A stretch of 64,000 bases of DNA from Karalla daura (GCA_029224185.1 CM055192.1:19227739-19291738); one strand, 5' to 3'; shown: positions 37,701-48,684, counted from the stretch's first letter. The notes: generated by a model from the letters alone, not told the origin. Numbers and translations: made by a program.

Positions 37701-38470
37701 GTACACAGCCTCGTCTGTATTCACATCATTACATGGTCAAATTAACATTTTTGTTCCACCTGTCTCGGGCAAAGGTAGCCTGGGTGTAGCTATAGAAATG
37801 CCCGCAAGCCAGAGTGACTGTGAAATGCTATCCTTCAACAACAGGCCTGAGTGGAAATTGACAAGACATACAGATGGGTCCGTGTGTGTGTGTGTGTGTG
37901 TCCTGGGCAGTGGCAGAAATAGAGAGATCCAGAAGGGAGAGAATTGAAAAGACAGAGGGGTGAGGGAGAAGAGATGGAGAAATGTGTTCCTCCCTCCATG
38001 GGAGACTGAGCTGGGACTTGAGGGTGGGTGTGGGTTGGGGCGGGGGTGTGGGGTGGAGAGTGTTGGCAAAGCGATGGGTGGGGGTGTGTGTGTGTGTGTG
38101 AGGGGGGGGTGAGCCTCTGTGTCTCTGTTCTTAGGCACAGCGAGGTTATGCAAATGCTCCGTCAGGCGGAGGGCAAGGCTGAGTAGGTTACTGACGGGCC
38201 GTAGAGTACACAACATGTCCCCCACTCAGCCAGCCAGACAGCCAGCAGAGACACTGACAGAGAACAGAGGGGGGAGAGCACGAGGGGGGCCGGAGAGGGG
38301 AGAGCGGCTACTGAGGAATACTCGGAGTGAGTCAGAAAGAAACCACCACCAACTCTTCCTGCGTCTCTCCACCTGGTTCGATTAAAGCGAGCCAAGAGAA
38401 TTCTAAAGAGACTGTTCTATCATCTGGACCGGCAGCACTGAGGAGGCAGCTCTGCTCCTTCCTGTCACTC

Positions 38471-38471
38471 T

Positions 38472-38524
<53 letters not shown>

Positions 38525-38559
38525 ACACACACACGCACATGCGCACACACACACACACA

Positions 38560-38624
<65 letters not shown>
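38471..38624 (+). repeat. (CA)n microsatellite, about 150 bp
   Basis: The longest dinucleotide array in the window, interrupted only by a few TC, GC and TG steps (near 38519-38575). Confidence 0.99.
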
Positions 38625-38628
<4 letters not shown>

Positions 38629-39513
38629 GAAAGCTCAAAACGTCCCAGGTGACAGCTGAGACAGTTTCAGGTCATTAATTAAAAATCAGTGTCCAGGACT
38701 GACCGTTCATGTCAAAACTGTTTTTGTTTTAGAACTAATTACGGTAATTTTGTTTTTTATGGCAACTTTACAGAAGCCTTGCTATGAATCAAGAGGAGCC
38801 ATGCAACTCCGTACACCAAGGGTTTTGGACATTTTCCAGCCTGACAGAAATGCTTCTTATAGAAACGCATCACAAATTGCAGCTGCGTTGAGGACAGAGA
38901 GAAAACCACAAGCCATGACTTTCAAGTGTTTCAGGAATGAGAAAAAGTTTACTGGTAAGTTTCTCAATGAAAATAGAGCAAGTATATCACAGTACATTCA
39001 CAAAAGTGAATCTGAAAAGCTCCATCAATTTAATGAAATTACTGAAAGGTTATAACATGAAAAAGATATAAACATATGGAAATTTTGATCAAAAAGACAG
39101 GATACTGTCGTCAATATAGGCACTCTGAGAGCAGCTCTGGTTAGAAAATTAACTTAGATATGTTAGGGCTACAAGGAGGTCTCAATGTGAAAAAAGCAGA
39201 ATTAACATATGCAGTTAAGTGTTTGAATGAAAAGCTATGAGGGGTTTCAGTAGAGAAAAACACTATTTCAGGGACCTGATGTAGTAAAGCTGTTCCTGAG
39301 AGCTGTAATGCTTAGTTCTCATTTCTTTCAATCTATATATGGATTTTGTTGAAAATCCATTGCCAATAGGAATCTTTCTAGTCACGTAGCTCAGGTGCTT
39401 GAACTGTCAGTAATACTGTTGTATCTACATAGAGTTTGTGGGATTTAGTGTTCTTTTTGGAAAGCAGAAGACTTGGTGCATTTCAAGCCTTGAAGCCTAA
39501 AATATGCACTTAC

Positions 39514-39615
39514 ATTCATTGAAGGCATATTCAAACTCCTCCAGCGTTTTGGGGAAGGTAAAAGGAGGCTCATCTTTCTTCATCAGCTCATCCAAGTCTA
39601 TTTTTGACAGCAAAT
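39514..39615 (-). CDS. arb2a: arb2a coding exon 2
   Basis: This 102-nt exon encodes residues 36-69, starting with the split Asp codon and including LLSKIDLDELMKKDEPP and LEEFEYAFNE, which are very close to the family N-terminal segment. The acceptor is a pyrimidine-rich tract ending CTCAG and the donor is a consensus GTAAGT. It enters in phase 1 and leaves one base (T) for the next codon, which exon 3 completes as Tyr. The lysine-rich KKDEPP region precedes the globular Arb2 fold. Intron 1 upstream is only 719 bp, and intron 2 downstream is 3.7 kb. Confidence 0.95.
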
Positions 39616-40024
39616 CTGAGAGGGAAGAGAATAAATAAAATCAAAGGTGAGCACAAAGTGGTGAAAAAAAATCATAGCTGCTTTTGCTCAAAGCATGTCA
39701 ATGTCAACACTGAGTGTCATGGGTGTTAGACATGGCAGACATGTCGAGGAGGCTGCCTTCAGATCACGCACACTAGACAAGGGTCAGAGCAGCAACACAT
39801 TTGTCTTCCTATGACAGTGACGACACTGACTCAGCCAGAAAAACTGAAAACAAGTTAAGATGAAATGAAAAGATACAATTAGCACTGCGTACAAACTACA
39901 AATTAGATCCACCATCAAGCCTGTGTGGCGGGATGGATGCCTGGAACTTATTTTCGTTCCCTGTGGTTTTAGTTTTTCACCCTATTGATTTCTGTACCAT
40001 ATTACACTATTTTACACATGATGT

Positions 40025-40318
40025 GTCTACGAATGGCACTGTGACCTCACAGTGAGAACATTGCAGGAATCCTGAATTCTGGTCTGGATCTCTCTCTGTG
40101 GAGTTAAGATTATCTCCTTGTATCTGGGCAAGTTTTTTTCCAGGTAAACTGGTTTCCTCACGTAATCAGAAACATGCGTGTGTGGGCAGATTAGAGGCTT
40201 GTCCCTTGTCTGATTGTGAAAGTGACTGCTGAATGTGCACCTGTCTGGGGTGTGTCCTGCCTTTGCTGGAGGTAGGCACCACCGTTGAGTACAGGGCAGG
40301 TGAGATAATAGATGGACA
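40025..40318 (+). mobile_element. degenerate tRNA-derived fish SINE in arb2a intron 1
   Basis: The sequence follows, in order, the body of a common teleost tRNA-derived SINE: a tRNA-like segment, then TCTCTCTGTGGAGTT, an ACTGGTTTCCTC block, a CTTGTCCCTTGTCTGATTG block, a CACCTGTCTGGGGTGTGTCC block, and a tail with GATGGACAGA. Many mismatches indicate an old copy. It is in plus orientation, antisense to arb2a. Its tail ends about 15 bp from the exon 1 splice donor at 40333-40334. Family placement is from memory of such elements; the exact subfamily is not claimed. Confidence 0.8.
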
Positions 40319-40334
40319 GATATATGATATTTAC

Positions 40335-40440
40335 CTTTGAGTGCAGTAGTTCTCTCCCCGTCCTCCTGCGCAGCTATCTGGGCCATGATGATCCACAATA
40401 TATACACAGCTGGTGTGGCAGCACGGAGCTGAGACAGCAT
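40335..40440 (-). CDS. arb2a: arb2a (fam172a) coding exon 1, N-terminus
   Basis: This exon encodes residues 1-35 of the cotranscriptional regulator ARB2A (FAM172A). It begins with a hydrophobic stretch (VYILWIIMAQIA) that looks like a signal peptide or anchor, followed by an acidic linker and the TTALK motif, as I recall it from vertebrate FAM172A. The donor after the last base is AAAG followed by GTAAAT, leaving phase 1 (a single G) that is completed by exon 2. An in-frame ATG exists 42 nt further upstream (40480-40482), but I chose 40440: the next methionine matches the family N-terminus better, and the upstream ATG may lie in a short leader intron. Family knowledge: FAM172A has been reported in nucleus and ER and linked to AGO2- and CHD7-associated splicing regulation. 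Identification is strong because all five exons join in phase. Confidence 0.93.
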
Positions 40441-40474
40441 GGGTCCTTTACACCCGGAGATCACTAAGAGGCTT

Positions 40475-40537
40475 CCTGCCACATGAAAGAATGAAAGTGA
40501 AAACTATGACCACGGTACACATGAACTCTGCCTTACC
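40475..40537 (-). other. possible 5' leader mini-intron of arb2a
   Basis: On the minus strand a perfect donor (CAG followed by GTAAGG at 40537/40536) faces an acceptor ending TGGCAG at 40476. This would define a 61-bp intron (476-536) whose 3' exon begins at 40475 and contains the start codon at 40440. If used, it removes the in-frame upstream ATG at 40482. The size is at the short end for fish introns and the pyrimidine tract is poor, so this is inference only. Confidence 0.3.
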
Positions 40538-41159
40538 TGACAAGCCTGTACTCTGTCACACCATTATTGTCTTGTTTTCTCACCAAAGACTATACAAGGT
40601 AATAATCAAGAGGAAGCTTGTTGTACCTGAGAGGCGGCTCTCAGCTTTTAGCTCACACGCCTTTACCTCACACTCCTGTGCTGGCTACAAGCAGGGATCA
40701 TTTATACTGCAGTCACACACTGCACAAACAGCCGAATGCGACTATTACTCAACATTACAGCTGGGAAACGTGAATGAGCCAGTACAGCAAGTGCCGTGGA
40801 GCAGCCTCAACTTTGCACGTGTCCAACAACTGGATCAATTATGCAAAGCCTGCAAAGTTATACTCGCTCTAAAAGCGGTGCGAAGCATCCATAGCTGCAC
40901 GTTTAGCTGGTTCAGACCGCTCCGCCATGCTTTCAGGAGCGGTAAACATCAGTGTAATGTTTGGCAGTGTTGACAACAAGCCCCGGAGTGTGTTCAGCAG
41001 CTACTCTAGCAGCTCCCCCCTGCTTTGATTTCACTCCCGAACCGCGGAGTGTCGGTGAGGAGCGTCTGGGAACACGGGCTGCATGCAACGTCTTAATGTT
41101 GGACTCACGCACCATCGGTGTGATTGCTGTCTGTCACTGGCCACTGTTGCTGCTGCTTC

Positions 41160-41300
41160 CTTGAAAAGTGTCAACAGGAAGCACTCTGCGCGGCACTGCG
41201 CGTGCAGAGCATGAAGCTTCCGGGTTACCGGGGCAACGGACCGGAAGAGAGATTTAAAGAGACAGTAGCACCGCAGCTGCTCCAGGGGATCCAGCTGTTC
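41160..41300. promoter_or_regulatory. promoter-like patch: RFX X-box flanked by ETS sites
   Basis: 41224-41237 reads GTTACCGGGGCAAC, two X-box half sites with a 2-bp spacer, very close to the RFX consensus GTTGCC-NN-GGCAAC. An ETS-type ACCGGAAG lies at 40 bp scale downstream (41240-41247) and an inverted ETS-type GCTTCCGG at 41216-41223. The patch is GC- and CpG-rich relative to its surroundings and sits about 0.78 kb upstream of the arb2a start codon, so it is the best promoter candidate for arb2a and possibly for a divergent transcript. Confidence 0.55.
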
Positions 41301-41411
41301 AGCTCCATCACTGCGGCACAGGAGAGCCCAGCAGGTTTACGAAGGAGTTGTACTTTTGGATTAAATGACTCACCAAACTGCTACTACATTTTAGAAACCC
41401 GTACAATTTAA
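41211..41411 (+). other. small divergent ORF, unconfirmed
   Basis: A plus-strand ATG at 41211 opens a 66-codon frame beginning MKLPGYRGNGPEERFKETVA. It runs away from arb2a and starts at the promoter-like patch. A possible donor (CAG followed by GTTTAC) near 41335 would end a first exon. I do not recognise the peptide. The X-box itself is inside the frame, which argues that the ATG may be fortuitous. It could be the first exon of a divergent transcript or simply promoter sequence. Confidence 0.15.
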
Positions 41412-43514
41412 AGTTATACTACTGCTATTACTACAACTACTTTATTACTTCTTTACTTTATTGTACTGTATTTGATGTGTGGTTATGTACACTGTACCTG
41501 TACCTTTTCGTGTTGATTATCTGCACTAATAATCTACTGATGTGTGCTGGATTTATCTGTCTGTCAACAATTGAAATGTTCCTATGTTAACAGAAAAAAA
41601 AATAGAAAAAATAGAAAAAATAGAAAATCACAAAAAAAGTCAGACATATGAGTACCTTCAGTGATAGACTCATTCCCCAAAGAGTGGTTATCTACCTGTC
41701 TACAAGGAGCACCTGTGATGTAAACAATTTCCCTGTGGGAATTTGAATTCATGAAGGATTAAATTATTCTGATTCTTATTCTAAAATAGGCACTAATTTT
41801 ACTCTTGGCACTTACTTTCATTTTATTTGACCTTTAATTAGTTCACACAAAACATTCTTAAAAACATAAATATATACACAGATATGTACATCTGTGCAAA
41901 GCCATCACCTACTTTATATTGCATTCACTTTCAACTACTTATGACCATATATAGAGGAATATAGTTATTGCATATATTGTCTTTCATTCCAGATGTTTTT
42001 GAAGGTTATGAAAGATGGTGAACGATGTGCAAAACTGCACCAAAAAAGCAACTTCCCTATATATTAAGATTTATCCACATCTGTGGAATACACAGGAATA
42101 CACAAAATTGTTGCTGCTCATAATTCCTTACTAACACTCTGTGTGGTAATTTTACTTAAAACTTAAAACTTACTTGTTTACAAATTGAGTTATTTCAATG
42201 ATGTGATAACTCACCCCTCTAAGAGGTCATTTATTATTTTAGGTCTAAATTACATTTTTAAGGATTGGTATAGACAGTAATGTATGTTTCTCATCGTGCC
42301 ACAGGTGACTTACCGAAAGCCACTTGTCGCTCTCTTTTCACATACAGTATGTTACCTACCTGCAGCAGCATTTTCAGACATGTGCTTCTTGACTCACAGA
42401 AATAGCCTCCTGGTTAAAATAAAGCTTGATGCCCTACTTCTGGACGGCCTTGAGAACTTGAAGCTGTTTCTCAGGGGAGCTGAGCTACCCTGTTTCCTCA
42501 AGCAAAACGCTGGCAACGCTGCACAGGGAGACCCAAATAAGAGACAGTGGTGACATATTGTGGCATTGATAACTATGAGCTTGACAAGTTGAAGGAGATG
42601 TTTCTCCATCACTCAACACTGAATGCAACACCTGAGAGCAGAGCAGAGAGGGACTCCAGTCATACAACACTGACTTAAATCAGACTTGTGTTTGTTTGTT
42701 ATTGACATGATTTTAAAATAAAGCTGTGAGGACCAAAATTAAGGAATAACCAATTTATTCAGACCCGAAATCCTTGTGCTTCAAGGACATCTTAGTCACA
42801 ACAGCAGACATTTAGGCCGATGTTCCATTTTAACGCAACCTGCTGAGATTTTGATGTAAATATCGTAATCTTATAGCGGGTGTTTTTAGGCTTATGATGT
42901 TTATACATTACATACAAATATTTTACTGACTACGAAACGAATTGGGACTTGATCTGAAAATGAAGTGAAACCAGGGCACTATTAAAAGTATGGCCCTACG
43001 CCATGTTGATGCACAGCAGGCTAAGCTTGTTGCTCTGTCTGCATGAACGTACGAATAAAACCAACGTGTTTGTGCTGTGACAGTTTTCTGTGGATAATAT
43101 ACTGCCATACTGAGGGTAATCAATTGATATGGAAATCAGAGGAGTCAGAAATGCTGTGACTGTTAATCCTGCATAAATATGTCATGATGAGCTGCGGGAT
43201 CCTAAAATGTTTATGTCGGTTTGATAATCCCTGAATGAATCCTGTATAATAGAATATTCTGTTTATTCTTTGTCATGAATCATTCTTTGTAATGATTTGT
43301 GTGAACCGTACTGTCAGCTCAACTGATCACCAGTGGAAATACAAATGGATGACCCCACATATATGCGCTCTGGGGGGAGAGGGCAAGAGAGAGAAAGGAG
43401 AGAAGAGAGAGATGAAAGCATTTTAAACACTTGTCTTACAGGAATAGTTCAGTCAGCCAAACATGTTTCTTCTGCAACACCTGGAATGTCAATCCCCCAA
43501 ATGTCATCATGCCC
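41412..43514. other. intergenic sequence upstream of arb2a
   Basis: AT-rich, with no convincing gene. It includes a short A-rich tandem repeat (units of about ATAGAAAA, 41583-41625). The segment 41440-41790 ends with an AATTTCCCTGTGGGAATTTG-like motif and ATTCTTATTC, reminiscent of the 3' tail of fish non-LTR retrotransposons. The plus-strand frame at 42284-42553 has no recognisable domain. Confidence 0.4.
41440..41790 (+). mobile_element. possible degraded non-LTR retrotransposon 3' tail
   Basis: The order of a weak GTACTGTA/TGTACACTG-rich segment, a TTTCCCTGTGGGAA motif and a terminal GATTCTTATTC resembles the 3' ends of fish L2/Rex-like elements, which often finish with TTTCCC..GGGA followed by short tandem units. 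No reverse-transcriptase frame is present. This rests on pattern memory only. Confidence 0.3.
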
Positions 43515-43758
<244 letters not shown>

Positions 43759-44690
43759 GTACAGTACATATTCTAAGTTTGTAGAATAGTAAGTTGGAAG
43801 TCGGGACAAGAGCAACAAAGGACCGAGAGAGTTGCATAACGCTAGAAAAACACCTGTTAAAACCACCCCCCCGGGCGAGTAGTGTAGCGGCCTCTCTGCT
43901 TACCTCCCTCTGCTGATGCTTTTGCTTTCTGTCTCCAGGGTTGCAGACCAATTAAGATCTTTAATCAGCAACGTGAGAGCAATCTGTAAAGTCAGTAGAG
44001 CAGGGACTAGATAAGTGAAAATGTACTGCACCACTAAGATCAGGTAGCTTCTCAACATCTGGCAAGGTCAAGGTTTAGGCACCAGAACTATTCAGTTTGT
44101 TGCATCCCTAGAACAGTCAACATTAGCTGTTGTCCCCACCTGGAAATCAAACCAAGTGCTATCACAGGAGATTTAAATTACTGACTTGTTATGCTACACA
44201 TGACACAAACACACTCTCCTCAGCTAAATACGGCAATCTGTAACAACGCTAACTTGAAGACTAATGGAGCTTTGTTGTCTTTTAGCCTCCGTTCAGAGTT
44301 GAGGCAGAAACTGTTTGTTGTCTTTTGTATTCTCTAAGTGGTCTGGCAATCGTAATCTTGCTACATTTGCATTAAAAATTCTAGTTAAGGAAATGAACAT
44401 CTCTCTCTGGAGCAGGAAATGTTTTTCTCCTTTCTCACAGGAATTGCACAGGGTGCGCAGGAGCCTTTGTGAGCTGAAATTGTGTTCTTGTTGATGAAAA
44501 CTGCTCTTGAGTTGTTTAATCTTTCTTTCTTTAACATCAAATATAATAAGGACGAACATCTTACACACTTATTCAAAAGCACAATACTAAGTTCATCGTC
44601 ATAAATCATAATAAATTATTGACTGCACACAGATCAGACAAGTTGATCATGCGACAGAAGAGGCATTTTCAGTGGGGAAGTAAGAATATG
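43759..44690. other. unique intergenic sequence
   Basis: No gene is recognised. A cytosine run (43863-43873) and AT-rich sequence are the only notable compositional features. Open frames on the minus strand (44293-44568, 44385-44609) have no supporting splice structure or domain. Confidence 0.4.
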
Positions 44691-45283
44691 CTTTTATTTT
44701 CATGTTTAATTCTAAAACATTCCATCTCATAAATAACAAAATAGAGGATAAACTTGTAAAAATATACTGAGCAATCGTATTACACATAAATGTTTTCTCA
44801 GTTTGCACAAAATACTGACTGATATTACATAGTGGGCCAGATTTTTGGGACACACTGTAATCAAAACATACATTATCTTGCTTCCAAACCGTAATATTTG
44901 ATGTTTGCTTTCAGTAACCAGGAGAAAGTCTGCTGACACCAATGTCTTTACACTCTCAGTCTCCAAAAAAAAAAAAAAAAACTTCACTGTCGACAGTGAT
45001 CACACGGTCCCATCTTGTCCCAGGCAAACAAATCCGGGCCCTCCATTTCCCAGAACTGATTTCTGGAGATGTGCTCCAAAAAGATGAAATGTGTCTGATG
45101 CGGCAGAGAAAAGCACAGAGAGTTTGTCTGAGGTGTGCGTAGAAAGTCTGAGGCACCATCTCCCTCACTCTTTTGTTGTTCCACGGTTTCTTGGCCTCTC
45201 GCTCACTTATGTTTTCATGCACACACATACGTGAACTCGCTGCATAGTGTGCATGCACACACCCAATTACACCCACAAAAGTG

Positions 45284-45323
<40 letters not shown>

Positions 45324-45401
45324 TCCTACTACTTGAGAGCTGCAAGAGAGTATTACAAGCAAACATTTACAATGTGATAAAAATTCCAGCTATGTGCTCT
45401 G
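44680..45401 (-). other. putative 3' UTR of kiaa0825 with poly(A) signal
   Basis: Downstream of the TAA on the minus strand is about 0.7 kb of sequence with a CA/GT array (45288-45319) and an A-run, followed by AATAAA (plus-strand TTTATT at 44693-44698). This is the first canonical signal after the stop that I see, so it marks a plausible transcript end. The open frames inside it are not conserved-looking. Confidence 0.4.
45288..45319 (+). repeat. (CA)n microsatellite in putative 3' UTR
   Basis: About 16 CA units within the predicted kiaa0825 3' UTR. Confidence 0.97.
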
Positions 45402-45582
45402 TTATTGGGCAGCGCTCTTATCGGAAGGCTGTGCATCCCCCTGAGTCTGGTCTGCCGGGGAATCTGCTTCAGGAGGGTCCTGTGGTCTCGGGCTGTGGTC
45501 ACAAACAGAATAGGCTCTCTGAAGTTCCTCCACCATACATTTCTCTCCATCTTCCAGCTCCGCGCCCTCCTGCATCTCCCAC
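45402..45582 (-). CDS. kiaa0825: terminal coding exon, probable kiaa0825 C-terminus
   Basis: A minus-strand exon with acceptor ACTTTCCAG at 45583-45584, entered in phase 2 (one base completing a codon, plausibly Arg). It runs 59 residues to a TAA at 45402-45404. It starts WEMQEGAELEDGEKCMVEEL and continues QRAYSV, then a hydrophilic proline/aspartate-rich tail. The WEMQ..LED.EK.MVE pattern matches my recollection of the C-terminus of KIAA0825 (DUF4495 family, linked in humans to polydactyly). Gene order and orientation fit too: kiaa0825 ends next to the 5' end of fam172a in human 5q15. I cannot verify the match here. No preceding exon was found up to 64000. Confidence 0.6.
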
Positions 45583-48500
45583 CTGGAAAGTACAAACAGA
45601 AAGTCAGCTGCAAGGCGGATGCCGCCTGTCTGGAGGGTGACAAAGAGTGAACAAGCTTCTGAAGAGCCCAGGTGAGCTTCATCAGCTGACATGCCTTCCA
45701 TACTGCGGCTGCCCACCCAGAGGCCGCCATGTGGGGCTAAATTAAAATGCACATGCATCCCCTGTTGTGTTGTGTCGGTGTATGAAAACTGCAGCCAGCG
45801 TGTTTTTTTGTGGCCTTATCTCCTCTCTATTTCTGTGTCACAGACAAAAGGACCGGCATCTAAAGGTGTGCAGAGTAACCCCTGGTCCAAAATACATCTG
45901 CACACACACACACACACACACATGACAGGCTGGGACTGTCTTTGACACACTTTCAGTCTTCAAGTTCTCACAGGGGAGTCTTCTCTTTCTTTTTCTCATG
46001 CTGTGGAGGTCAGTTTCACATTAGTCTCTGCCGCTGTCACTCACAGACTCTTGCAAACATACACATTGCAAGCATCTGGATACTAACAGAGAAGGAAGTG
46101 AAAGAAGGGGGATCTAAAGAGTTTGTCGCTGTGACAGTAGGTCTCCATATGCACTGCGACTAGGGCATAATATTCATCACATGAACTCCATACAATCCAT
46201 GTTCATGCCACTGATTTCTAGCACGACTCCATCACCTTCCTTCTTGCTTCTCCATCTTATTTAACCGCCGCCTCAGTGCGCCTTTCCATTGCATCTTCTA
46301 ATTCTTCGCCACAAAAGTGGATGTACGGCTTCAATATGAAGACATCAAGGGCAGTCACGTTGTAATTCACTCTCAGTATTTCAATGGAATCTCTTGACGA
46401 GCGACTGTGGTCAATCAAATCCATATGGAGAGCTGGCTGAAGGCTGTCTTTGAGCTGCCGCATCACACTTTCTCCAAAGGAGAATTATATCTGTCTGACT
46501 GCAAATGATTGCATTTTCATTGCAATCTCTGCGTCTCCTTTTATCCTGCCCTCCCTCCCCTCCCCGTTGCTCGCAGTAGCTTCAAACGTGAACCATATAG
46601 TCGAGCTCTCTGCTGCATGTGTGTAGGGCGCACGGACGTGCCAGGAGAAAGAGGAGGTAAAAACAGCAAGTGTACCAACGCATGTGCTCCATGCATGCTA
46701 AGCAGCAGGCCCATCAGTGCAGAGCACGTTGATTAAGTTTTAGCCTTTGTCACAGTGGGCATCTGGACAAATGGGATATCCTCTGTCTTTGTTGTCTGCC
46801 TGTCATTAGTGTGGTAAATATGGGACAGCGAGCTTTTGACAGGTTTGCCCTCATGTGATTGTGCACTCACTCCATACACAACTTTGAAGAATAGTTTTTC
46901 TGCGTATTTCTGAGATGGTGTGAATCCCAGATGGTCTAAACTAAGGCATAAAAAAAAGAAAAAGAAAAAGGAGAACAGAACAAAGGCTGAAACATTTTAA
47001 AATTGTACTGCCTGAACAGTGCATATGACTTCAAGGGGCAGACAAATTGCCCCATGCAAGCTTTTTTTTTTTTCCGACATAAAATAAAAATCGGTTTCAC
47101 TAAACAAGCATCATGGAGCACAAACACTCTCACAGGTAAAAATAATACAAATGTCACACAGTGTGCACAACAAGAGCAGGAAGGGAGCGACACGAAAGCT
47201 GGAGGAATGCAGGCCAATAAAGGAGGGAGCGAGAGAGGAAGGAAGACAGGAAGGTACGCTAAAGGTTTTTCAATGTTTAATTTTCAAATAGGATTAAGCA
47301 GAATGACATTTAGCTGAAGGTTACAGGCTCAGCATTGTCTTAGCTGATATTGATATGCAGGAGGCGCCCTGGTTGTCACCGGGACAAACACCGTTGATGA
47401 ATGAGAAGCCTTTCCCCAGGAAGGTGTTAAGTGCAAATTTGAAATGAGAGAGAGGCAGGCAGAGAGAGCGGAAAAGCAGCGCGCACAGACAGAGATTGAA
47501 TTACAACAACAGTTGCCACGTACGCTGTCACGAGATAATGTTGCCAAAAGTGTAAATTGTTCCGTAAAGTATAGGTTGCACACTCGTTGAGATTGGTTGA
47601 TCTCGTGCTGAAAATGAGCCAAAAAAATACACAAGGCGCTTTGCTGTGTGTATCTAATTTCAACAACTGCAAATCAACAATGCCTCTTAGAAATGCATAA
47701 GTAGGCTAAAGTTGACAATAACTTCACTGTATCCTCATTTCGGCAAGTTTCCCCCCAGAATTTACATCTTAATAAGGGGAGTCTTACCCTTTAATTCTTA
47801 TGGGCTCTGCTCATTTCTCATGCATTAATACTGGAGCTGCTGACTTGGCTCTTCCTCTGAATACAGAATAGGACACACATATTAAGACTCATATATTTAC
47901 AGGATTGATGCCACGGGAGATTGTCTCAGAGTGAGATGAAAAGGCTGGCTCAGACGTATTTCAATGTGAACATCAATGTAAGCTGTCCTAATCATGGGAC
48001 GATGCAAGCACGAGACAGAGAGCATCCCTTCTGATTTCCAGCTGATAATGAGCCGTGATGTTTGACAAATTAAGGCCAACTTACTTACTAAATCTCACTC
48101 AAAACAAAAAGCCCGGATGAAACTTTAAAACTCGACTTCGGCAGACAGGGGAAAAAAAAAATAAAAGAATGAAATGTAAACTCTGATCAAGGAGGAGTAT
48201 CGACATGGACTTGGGGGGGAGAAAAAGATAAAAAAGGGAAAATACGACACGTCCAGGTACAAGGATAGATCATGTGAAAGAAAGCGAGCGAGCAGGAAGA
48301 CAAAGTGCCGGAGAGACGGCGAGAGACCACGGCCAGTGGTTTCCTCGGCGGCTGTCAGCGGGCTGAGTGGTTTCTCTCAGTGCTGGGTGTTTGTGTGGCG
48401 CTGGGTGCCCTGCCTGCTCCGCCACTGGGACCGCTGTTTGTTTAAAAGGCTCGCCTGTCAAACAGAGAGCGCCACCGACAGCCAGACACTGGGCTAAATG

Positions 48501-48676
48501 ACTCTGACAGCAGCCCTAATCAGAGGCTTTGCACATTGCCGCGGGGCCTGGAGGATCCATCATAACCCAAGCCTAAATATTTAAAGTGCTAAACTTTCCA
48601 AAGGTCAGGCCTTTCCATGCATGCCAGGGCGACATGTGTCAGGGAAGTAGGAAGAGAGGGACCAAAGACAAGAACA

Positions 48677-48684
48677 GGGGGGGG

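Larger units (their letters stand above)
35819..39513 (-). other. arb2a intron 2
   Basis: A 3.7-kb intron. It holds short GT and CA arrays (36370-36404, 36515-36541), an island with paired AATTAG/TTAATTAGG words (37540-37700), a G-rich tract near 38015-38112 and the long CA array at 38471-38624. 38640-39500 is unique AT-rich sequence with nothing recognisable. Confidence 0.8.

Noticed and set aside
38332..38624. Cys-Val repeat proteins on the minus strand
   Set aside because: Translation of the CA array.
40480..40482. Upstream in-frame ATG as the arb2a start
   Set aside because: The added residues do not resemble the family N-terminus, and the ATG may be removed by a leader intron; 40440 is preferred.
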